A stretch of DNA of 38,193 bases from Planctomycetota bacterium. GTDB lineage: Bacteria; Planctomycetota; JAJSAM01; JAJVHW01. Both the position numbers and the translations under genes were made by a program. The notes under the pieces are model-generated. The model saw nothing but the letters and a program-made list of their open reading frames with translations. It was not told the DNA's origin and searched no databases. Position 1 is the stretch's first letter. Every line of letters starts with the position of its first letter. The stretch spans positions 1 to 38,193 of the forward strand of contig JAJFFG010000072.1 in assembly GCA_021776825.1 (NCBI GenBank), in the 5' to 3' direction. This document shows, in pieces, positions 22,523-28,680 of the stretch.

Positions 22523-22907
22523 GCGCGTCCGCCATCTCTCCGTGGATGAGGTGCTCGAGATCCACACGCGCCTGATCGAGCAGTTCGGTGGTGCTGCCGG
22601 TGTGCGTGACGCCGGGCTCCTGGAGAGCGCTCTCTTCCGGCCGCAGACCGGCTACTACGCCGACGTCGCTGAGATGGCAGCGGCGCTGTTCGAGTCGCTG
22701 CTCATCAATCACCCGTTCGTCGACGGCAACAAGCGCGTCGCGTTCTTCGCGACCGACATCTTCCTGCGCCTGAACGGGTGGCGGCTCGCGGTCCAGGACC
22801 CGGCGGCGCACGCGTTCCTCATGGGCCACCTCCATGCGAACACGGCGAGCTACGCGGTTCTGCTCCCGTGGATCCGCACCCACGTCGCCGCGCACGGGAG
22901 CGCGTAG
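22512..22907 (+). CDS. doc: Fic/Doc-family toxin (death-on-curing type)
   Basis: The 131-residue protein has the Doc motif HPFVDGNKR at 67-75 within NHPFVDGNKRVAFFATDIFL, and the upstream GLLESALFRPQTGYY segment characteristic of Doc. Phage P1 Doc phosphorylates elongation factor EF-Tu to stop translation, and the intact H, D, G, N, K and R residues suggest this copy is active. The start is TTG 22512, the only in-frame start that keeps the complete N-terminus; GTG 22542 would lose the first ten residues. The partner is a ribbon-helix-helix protein rather than classical Phd, so the neutralising contact may differ. It is followed immediately by a methyltransferase gene. Confidence 0.85.
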   Translation: MPSERVRHLSVDEVLEIHTRLIEQFGGAAGVRDAGLLESALFRPQTGYYADVAEMAAALFESLLINHPFVDGNKRVAFFATDIFLRLNGWRLAVQDPAAHAFLMGHLHANTASYAVLLPWIRTHVAAHGSA

Positions 22908-22910
22908 TCT
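22905..22910 (+). promoter_or_regulatory. -10 box TAGTCT ahead of methyltransferase gene
   Basis: TAGTCT overlaps the Doc stop codon and lies 7 nt before GTG 22918; no Shine-Dalgarno is present. It suggests a separate, leaderless transcript for the methyltransferase. Confidence 0.45.
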
Positions 22911-22917
22911 CGTCGCC

Positions 22918-23757
22918 GTGACCGAGGACAGCCGCGCCTACCACGCCGTCTCGCGGCTCACGACGGGCTGGCCGCGCGTGCAGCGTTGGGTGTGGGCCGG
23001 CGTGTATCGCTACCTCGGTCGGCACTTCCGCTCGCCCGAGTGGACGTTCATGAACTGGGGGTACGCGGCTCTCGGCAGCGTGGATGGCGGCGACGGGCAC
23101 ACGCGGGAGCTTGATCCCGTCGATGAGGCCGATCGCTACGAGACGCAGCTCTACGACCGGGTCGCCTCGCAGGCGGACCTGAGCGAGAACACGGTGGTCG
23201 AGGTCGGTTGCGGGCGCGGGGGTGGCGCCGCGTGGGTCGCGCGCGCGCTCGGGCCGGACCGGGTGATCGGGCTCGACTTCTCACCGTCGAACATCGACTT
23301 CTGCCGGGAGCGGCACGCCGAACCGAACCTCGAGTACCGGGTGGGGGACGCGGAGGCGCTCGAACTCGCGGACGCGAGCGTGGACGTCGTGCTGAACGTC
23401 GAGTCGTCGCACTGCTACGCGTCGATGCCGCAGTTCCTCTCCGAGGTCACGCGTGTCGTACGGCCGGGTGGCGAACTGCTCTGGGCCGACTTCCGTCCGC
23501 CGGAGACGCTCGGCGAGGCGCCGGACTGGCTGACCGCGAACGGTTGGGAGCAACTCGCACTCGACGACATCACCGACCACGTGGTGCGCGCGCTGGACCT
23601 GATGGTGCCACGTCGTCGGCGCCTGATTCGCGAGCAGGCGCCGCGACTCCTCTGGGGCGCGCTCGAGCAGTTCGCGGCGTTCCCCGGATCGCGTCACTAC
23701 GAGGAGCTGCGCACCCGCGAGCGGACCTACCTCTGCGGGCGGTTTCGGCGCGCGTAG
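22918..23757 (+). CDS. Class I SAM-dependent methyltransferase
   Basis: The 279-residue protein has motif I, EVGCGRGGG, at 95-103, then VIGLDFSPSNIDFCRERH (the acidic residue contacting the ribose), VGDAEALELADASVDVVLNVESSHCY, and the post-motif segment EVTRVVRPGGELLWADFR. The sequence is closest to small-molecule methyltransferases of the Methyltransf_11 type, such as phenolic glycolipid, sterol or polyketide O- and C-methyltransferases. The N-terminal 60 residues are aromatic-rich (WPRVQRWVWAGVYRYLGRHF), which would suit a membrane-associated lipid substrate. The substrate is unknown. GTG 22918 starts 10 bp after the Doc stop; no cognate biosynthetic genes adjoin it. Confidence 0.82.
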   Translation: MTEDSRAYHAVSRLTTGWPRVQRWVWAGVYRYLGRHFRSPEWTFMNWGYAALGSVDGGDGHTRELDPVDEADRYETQLYDRVASQADLSENTVVEVGCGRGGGAAWVARALGPDRVIGLDFSPSNIDFCRERHAEPNLEYRVGDAEALELADASVDVVLNVESSHCYASMPQFLSEVTRVVRPGGELLWADFRPPETLGEAPDWLTANGWEQLALDDITDHVVRALDLMVPRRRRLIREQAPRLLWGALEQFAAFPGSRHYEELRTRERTYLCGRFRRA

Positions 23758-23896
23758 CACTGCGCGCATCCGGCTCGACGGGATCAGGCGCTTCTGCGAG
23801 GAACTCCGCGCGGTACCGCCCGACGACGCTCAGCCGTTTCCTGGCGACGAGCTCGTCCGACGATCCACGCGAGTCGGCGAGCTGTGAGGCTTGCGG

Positions 23897-24708
23897 CTAA
23901 GCGCCTGCGCGTCGGGCGACCATCTGCTCGAACGCCGCCCAGCCGGCGAGCTGCTCCTCGGTGAGCGTGGCCGCACGGCCGTTGGCGATGTGATGGCGGA
24001 TCGCGCGCAGACGGCGGCGCACGCGGCGGGGCAGACGGACCCCGTCGTTCACGACGAGGCCAGTGACCTCCTGGCGCTGGTGGCGGCGGCGGATCGTCGT
24101 CTTGCCAGCGTGGAGTTCGTAGCCCATTGCCTTGAGCTTGCGTCGCGTCAGCTGCAGGATGCCGCGGGCCCAGCGGCCGGTGGTGTTCGTGTCGCGGTCG
24201 AACGAGAACGTGATGTCGTCCGCGTAGCGCGTGTAGTCGGCATAGCGTCGGCTTGCGTAGCGCGTGAGGTGGGCGTCCAGCGCGTAGTTCACGAGGTTCG
24301 CCAGTCGTGGGCTGGTGGGCGCGCCCTGGGGCAGCCCGCCCTCGTGGGTGACGAGGCGCGTGAGCAGTTCGGCGGCCGCGGCGTTCCAGCCCACGCGTCG
24401 GAAGTACGCCTCGACCCGATCCGAGCGGGTCTGCGTGAAGAAGTCGACGACGTCGGTGTGGACGACGATGGCCTTGTGCGCGTGCGATACCGAGGCTCGA
24501 ACTCCCGGAGCGCGTCCGGGTCGGTGTCGAGGCGGCGCGCCAGCTCCGCGACACCGCGGCCCCATCCCCGCCACGCGCGGAACGCCTGCCACGGATGACT
24601 GGAGTACCGACGCAGGAACGCGAACCAGAGCGACGCGAGCCACACGACGATCGTGAGCGCCACGCCCGCGGCGCACGCGATCCAGCAGATGTTGCCGAGG
24701 GTTTCCAC
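23897..24708 (-). pseudogene. Retron-like reverse transcriptase with internal deletion and frameshift
   Basis: The minus-strand gene begins at 24708 with a membrane helix (ICWIACAAGVALTIVVWLASL) and a lead-in ending DPDALREFEPRY. Near 24490 it jumps to another frame, where the reverse-transcriptase palm resumes: VVHTDVVDFF (motif A), GLPQGAPTSPRLANLV (motif B), YTRYADDITFS (catalytic Y-A-D-D) and RRRHQRQEVTGLVVND. The last has the VTG expected in retron enzymes. Intact relatives have about 60-70 residues between these parts (RT motifs 1-2, the IPKR region and an NAxxH motif). All are missing, so the break is a deletion of roughly 200 bp rather than a single-base slip. It could be real decay or an assembly collapse. 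The active-site palm is intact. Confidence 0.75.
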
Positions 24709-24736
24709 GTTCGACGCGACCGTTCCGGAGTGATGT

Positions 24737-24917
24737 CCGGGGGCTCGAGCCGGAGCTCGCGCCCCCGGTGCCTTGCTTGGCGGGGTTCAGATCGGCTTGC
24801 CGGTCTGAGTACCGCCTGCGAACGAGTTCGGACGAGAGTCATCTCGACCAGGCCGACGAAACATCGGCCCGTGCGCTGCAACACGCACTGCCAAGGCCCG
24901 CGCAGTCTTGCACGGGC
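24737..24917 (-). other. Hairpin-rich intergenic region upstream of reverse transcriptase
   Basis: The 242 bp between the S41 protease stop and the reverse-transcriptase start hold several inverted repeats: CCGGGGGC/GCCCCCGG with inner CGAGC/GCTCG (24737-24768), GGCCGA/TCGGCC (24851-24869), GTGCG/CGCAC (24871-24888), and a long-range GCCCGTGC (24867-24874) with GCACGGGC (24910-24917). Some are mutually exclusive. Retron msr-msd RNA lies just upstream of the reverse transcriptase, so this is where it would be, but no priming guanosine or a1/a2 pair could be identified. Confidence 0.3.
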
Positions 24918-24950
24918 GACGGACACCGAACCGACCGGCACGCTGCGCGC

Positions 24951-26366
24951 CTACTGCGTGACGATCCACTCCTCGGCGCGGCGCACGCACGAGTCGATGC
25001 CGAGCCGCAGCTCGACCGGGTCCTGGTGCGCGACCTCATCGGGATCGAGGCCGTTGCCCTCGATCTGGCTGCGGCCGCCGTGCCAGTGTCGGAAGACGAA
25101 GCGGCCCGTTGCGAAGCCCGAGGGCAGCTCGAAACTGATCTTGTTGCCCGAGGCGCCGGCGGTGCTGCGGCCGAAGAAGCGCGCGTCGCAGCGCTTGTTC
25201 CCCCGCATCTGCTGGAGCTGCCAGATCTCCGTCTCGGCAGCGGAGAACGAACGCGGTCCGATGAGCACGGCGAGGGGCTTCTTCCAGACCCCTTCGCGCT
25301 TGTCGAACGCGGTCACGTTTCCGTCGCCGCCGCCGCCGTTCCAACGGATGTCGAGGATGAGTCCGGGGGCGTCCGCGAGGGCCTTGCACGCGTCGGCCAG
25401 GCCGTTGCGCGAGTTCGCGTTGACCTTGTAGTACGCGACGTAGCCGATGCCTGATGGCAACTGGCAGTACCAGACACTGTCGTCCGACGTCTTCGTCATC
25501 TCCGGTCGCTCGAGACCCATGTAGCGGAAGTTGCGCGGGTTGCTCGACTTCGCACACTCAGTGGCGTTCAGCGACACCTTCTTCGTCTTCCACTTCAGCT
25601 TCGCGAACGCGGCCTCGCGCTTCTTCTGCGGCAGCACGACGTACTTCTTCAGCGCCTTCTCCGACGCGTCGAGCACCTTGAAGACGAGCTTCAGCTTGCC
25701 CTTCTCCTCCATCTGCAGGCCGTTGAACGCGTCGGACAATGCGCGGCTGTGCGTGGACTGCCAGCCGTCCTCCTCGCGCCTCACGCGCGCGAACTCATCG
25801 AAGTACTCCGCCGCGGGCGTGCCGTTCACGGACTCGAGGAGTGTGCCGTCGTGGCGGATGCCGCGCGCGTACAGCGGGCTGTTCGAGTCGCGCGCCGCGA
25901 ACGTGTTCGCGACGACGATCGTGCCGAAGGGTCCCGGCTGCAGCTCGATGCCGGCGTCGAAGCGCTTCGGCTGTGCGTCCCACCATGCCTTGTCGATCTC
26001 GGCGCCGGCGCTGACGTACGCATGCGAGTCGCGGAGCTGCCCGACGACATAGCGCAGCACTTCGTAGAAGGCGATCTCGTCGGCGCGCGCGTCCGTCTTC
26101 TTCCGCTTCTTCGCGGCAGCCGCGGCGTCCTTGAAGCGCTTGTCCGCGGTCTTCCTCACGGCCTTCCACTCGATGCCCTTCGCCTTCATGATCAGCTTGA
26201 GCGACGACTCCTTCTCGATCACCTCGTAGAGATGCGCGAGGTCGCCCTTCCAGACCTTCCACTGCTTGGTGGCCGCGGTGTCGGCGTGCGCGGCGGGGGA
26301 CGACGCGGACAGAGCGAGGACGATCGCCGCGAGCAGGATCGCGAGGAGTGGGGACGGGCGGAGCAT
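24951..26366 (-). CDS. Secreted S41-family (C-terminal-processing-type) peptidase
   Basis: The 471-residue protein has a signal peptide (cleavage after AHA near residue 29) and a Lys-rich helical domain at about 30-130 (QLRDSHAYV resembles the S41 entry helix). A central segment that may be a PDZ-like insert follows, then the S41 catalytic core: SGIGYVAYYKVN, GLILDIRWNGGGGDGNV, and KPLAVLIGPRSFSAAE with the nucleophile at about Ser375. GNKRC (Lys near 391) and GRSTAGASGN follow. Members are periplasmic processing or tail-specific proteases, including tricorn-core types; this substrate is unknown. ATG 26366 is preceded by GGGAGGG; the in-frame ATG 45 nt further upstream lacks a good site. It is divergent from the thioredoxin-like selenoprotein gene. 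Confidence 0.85.
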   Translation of the reverse strand: MLRPSPLLAILLAAIVLALSASSPAAHADTAATKQWKVWKGDLAHLYEVIEKESSLKLIMKAKGIEWKAVRKTADKRFKDAAAAAKKRKKTDARADEIAFYEVLRYVVGQLRDSHAYVSAGAEIDKAWWDAQPKRFDAGIELQPGPFGTIVVANTFAARDSNSPLYARGIRHDGTLLESVNGTPAAEYFDEFARVRREEDGWQSTHSRALSDAFNGLQMEEKGKLKLVFKVLDASEKALKKYVVLPQKKREAAFAKLKWKTKKVSLNATECAKSSNPRNFRYMGLERPEMTKTSDDSVWYCQLPSGIGYVAYYKVNANSRNGLADACKALADAPGLILDIRWNGGGGDGNVTAFDKREGVWKKPLAVLIGPRSFSAAETEIWQLQQMRGNKRCDARFFGRSTAGASGNKISFELPSGFATGRFVFRHWHGGRSQIEGNGLDPDEVAHQDPVELRLGIDSCVRRAEEWIVTQ

Positions 26367-26377
26367 GCTTCCCTCCC

Positions 26378-26393
26378 GAGGCCGAGTGGCCTC
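26378..26393 (-). promoter_or_regulatory. Leader hairpin of S41 peptidase gene
   Basis: GAGGCC and GGCCTC pair around a 4-nt loop directly beside the Shine-Dalgarno of the peptidase mRNA. It could modulate ribosome access; no known RNA family is recognised. Confidence 0.3.
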
Positions 26394-26491
26394 TCGAACG
26401 TGACTTCTCAATCCACGTGTCGTTCCCCATCTTGGACGATCCGGGCCGTCCGATCACCCGCCGGGCGGCTGCGCGCGACCAGGTTCGGCGC

Positions 26492-26497
26492 TACGCT
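26492..26497 (+). promoter_or_regulatory. -10 box TACGCT ahead of selenoprotein gene
   Basis: TACGCT is 7 nt before ATG 26505 and there is no Shine-Dalgarno, matching the leaderless pattern in this window. Confidence 0.5.
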
Positions 26498-26504
26498 GTG
26501 CTCG

Positions 26505-27740
26505 ATGTCACTCGTGAACCGCCTGCTCCCCGCCCTGCTCGTGCTTTCGGTGTCGGCGCTCGCGCTGGCCCAGGACGACGTGTCGCACGTCCCCGACGCC
26601 AAGAACTACCGCGACTGGGTGGAGTTCATCCAACCGTCCGAGGACGAACTCTCGTTCGAGAAGATCGGGTGGCGGAACCAGTTCTGGCCGGCAGTCGAGG
26701 AGGCGCGCCGACTCGGTCGGCCGATCCTGCTCTGGACGATGAACGGGCATCCGCTCGGCTGTACGTGAAACAACGGCGTCCGCGGACGCCAACTGGTCTG
26801 GTCAGACCCCGAGATCCGGAAGCTCAGCCGCGAGTTCGTGACGGTGGCCGAGGAGGTGCACTTCCTGTATCCCGAGGGCGCCGGGAACCTCGAGCGCGCG
26901 AAGGGCCGGCCGATGCACGAGTTCTTCAAGGCGTTCGGCGAGCAGATGCCAGCGGCGGACTGGAACGACCCCGGCACGAAGCAGGGCGTCTACATGATCG
27001 GTCCGAACTCGGAGTACCTCGAGGGCGGCGGCGCGATCAGCGGCAACGCGGCGCACGTGCGGGAACGCCTGCGCACCGCGCTCAAGCGCTGGAAGAAGCT
27101 GCGCAAGGAGAAGGGCTACGCCAACGAGCCGGTGCCCGCCGTCGCGAACGTCAGCGTGCCGGAGGTCGCCGACAAGCCGCTCGTCTTGCGCGTGTTCCTG
27201 CGTGATCTACCGCGCGGGAAGGGGGACGCCAGCGGTCGGCGCTTCACCGAGGGCGACCTGCGCGGCATGTGGCTCAACTTCACGAAGTGGGCCTGGAACA
27301 TCAACTGGCTCGCGCTCGACGATCCGTCGGCGTTGGTGCCGAAGGGGAAGAAGGCGCAGCCCGTTGCGTCGGACGTCTTCCGACGGATCTGTCGCGACAC
27401 GCTTGTCGACAACGTGCGCGGGCAGACGTCGCGTTGGCGCGAGCAGGACATCGAACTCGCGGAACTGACGATGCAGCGCCTGAAGGACGACGACGGCCTG
27501 TGGGTGATCGAGTACCGCGGCAAGGCGTCGATGAAGTCGGGGCGGCTGAGCTACACGCCGTCCCTCTACGGGCGCGGCACGTGGGACCCGAAGGCGCGCG
27601 CGTTCGAGACGCTGGAGATCGTCGCGATCGGAGAGCGCGCCGGCGCGGGCACGTTCAACCAGCGCGAACGGGATCGCGGCACGGCACCGATGGGCGTGGC
27701 ACTCGTACTCTTCCGCCCGATCGCCGACAGCAGCGACTAG
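26505..27740 (+). CDS. Secreted thioredoxin-fold protein, putative selenoprotein (TGA at codon 88)
   Basis: Read through one TGA (26766-26768), this frame gives 411 residues. The signal peptide ends ALALAQ, then DWVEFIQPSEDEL and a thioredoxin-like strand PILLWTMNGHPLGCT precede the TGA. After it the frame continues NNGVRGRQLVWSDPEIRKL, EFVTVAEEVHFLYPEG, and a long well-formed C-terminal part (LRTALKRWKKLRKEK, LRVFLRDLPRGKGD, DIELAELTMQRLKDDDG). The TGA sits where a redox Cys is expected, giving Cys-Thr-Sec, a CxU pair. The hairpin GGTCT/AGACC with loop GGTC starts about 27 nt downstream. The coding signal is equal on both sides. The alternatives are a nonsense mutation or a sequencing error. 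The convergent neighbour has the same peculiarity. Confidence 0.72.
26766..26808 (+). promoter_or_regulatory. TGA codon with candidate bacterial SECIS hairpin (thioredoxin-like gene)
   Basis: After the TGA come two stacked hairpins: GGCGTCC/GGACGCC (26775-26790), and GGTCT/AGACC (26795-26808) with apical loop GGTC at 26800-26803, 31 nt past the TGA. Bacterial SECIS elements have the loop about 16-37 nt after the UGA, with a guanine among its first two bases and a nearby uridine; this fits. The match is by eye. Confidence 0.55.
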
Positions 27741-27757
27741 CCGACCCGTCGCGCAGC

Positions 27758-28633
27758 TCAGCGCGAGATCGCGACCGTCGTCTCGCCCTCGAGTTCGAAC
27801 GGTCCGGTCGCCAGCGTGTAGCGCACCGAGACGGCGTCGCGCTTCCAGTCGGGCTTCACCGAAGCCCAGCCGCCGCCGCCTCAGCCGTACGACATCGCGC
27901 CAGTCGCCAGGACCTTGCGCTTCGCGTCGAGGATCTCGTAGGTCATCGGGACGCGCGCGCCGTCGCGATAAACGGAGAGCCCCCGGTTCTCCTTCGACTT
28001 CACCGAGAAGCCGAGTCGCAGCGCAGCGCCACGCATCTTCGCGTGGCCGACGAACGCGACCGTCGCCCCGACGTCGATCTTCGCCGTGCGCGTCAGCTTC
28101 ACCTCGGTGTGCGCCGGCCCGGTCGACGAGAGGAACCAGTGGGCTCCCTCGTGCCTGCGTTCGAGGCGCAGCGTCCGGATGCGGTACGTGCCGATCGGGA
28201 GCGCGCGACCCGACTGCGTCGTCTTCGCGCCCCAGACGAGCGCGACGTCCCCCGAGGGGCCGCGCAGGATCGCGGAGCCCCAGCCGCCGCTCCACGTGAC
28301 GACGCCCTGGCCGTCGGGGAGCCGCTTCGGCGCTGGCGAATCGATGCGCTGCGGCGGAGTGGCCGCGTCGCTTCCCAGCCAGGTGATGAGGGCCGCACGG
28401 GCCTTCGCCGGCGTGTCGCTTCAGGCGGTGTCGGCGACCTGTTTCAGCCACGCGCGGTCGGTCGCCAGCTTCGAGTCGGGAGCCGTGTGACAGCTCGCGC
28501 ACTGCTTCGTGAACATCGCTGCCGAGTGCGCCGCGTCGGGTGCCGAATCGCGCTCCTGAGCGTGCGCGGCGACTCCGGTCCCGAGGGCCGCGAGCAGGAG
28601 CAGGAGCGCGCCGATCTCCGAGCGTCGTGTCAT
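27758..28633 (-). CDS. Cytochrome c-like secreted protein, putative selenoprotein (two in-frame TGA codons)
   Basis: Read through two TGAs, the minus-strand frame gives 291 residues and ends at its own TGA (27758-27760). The signal peptide ends AHAQ. A haem motif CASCH lies at 45-49, followed by TDRAWLKQVADTA and the first TGA (28421-28423, codon 71). Next are SDTPAKARAALITWLG (completing a small cytochrome c helix), a beta-rich domain (GVVTWSGGWGSAILRG, GTYRIRTLRLERRHEGAHWFL, ATVAFVGHAKMRG), SYG, and the second TGA (27881-27883, codon 251). The chain ends GGGGWASVKPDWKRDAVSV...VAISR. Both TGAs are followed by hairpins. ATG 28633 was chosen because TAGAGT lies 7 nt upstream. It converges on the other putative selenoprotein gene, 17 bp away. 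Confidence 0.65.
27851..27883 (-). promoter_or_regulatory. TGA codon 251 with strong candidate SECIS hairpin
   Basis: On the minus strand the TGA is followed after 13 nt by a perfect 7-bp stem GGGCTTC/GAAGCCC closing a GGT loop, which begins 20 nt beyond the TGA. A guanine opens the loop and a uridine follows, at the distance expected for a bacterial SECIS. This is the clearest of the three. Confidence 0.65.
28391..28423 (-). promoter_or_regulatory. TGA codon 71 with weaker candidate SECIS hairpin
   Basis: On the minus strand GGCC/GGCC pairs around loop CGTGC, beginning 21 nt after the TGA. The guanine is second in the loop and is followed by a uridine. The stem is only 4 bp, so the support is weaker than for the other two TGAs. 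Confidence 0.4.
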
Positions 28634-28640
28634 GCGCACG

Positions 28641-28646
28641 ACTCTA
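28641..28646 (-). promoter_or_regulatory. -10 box TAGAGT ahead of cytochrome c-like gene
   Basis: On the minus strand TAGAGT ends 7 nt before ATG 28633, and there is no Shine-Dalgarno. It supports that start over GTG 28639. Confidence 0.5.
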
Positions 28647-28680
28647 CCAGGGAGCCTGGGAGCTCGACCTCGAGCGAGGA

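Noticed and set aside
24737..24768. Rho-independent terminator of the S41 peptidase gene
   Set aside because: The hairpin is about 180 nt past the stop and has no T-run on the minus strand; it may belong to another RNA structure.
26766..28423. TGA reassigned genome-wide (for example to Trp or Gly)
   Set aside because: Most genes here end in TGA at the expected family length, and Trp is encoded by TGG throughout, so only context-dependent recoding fits.
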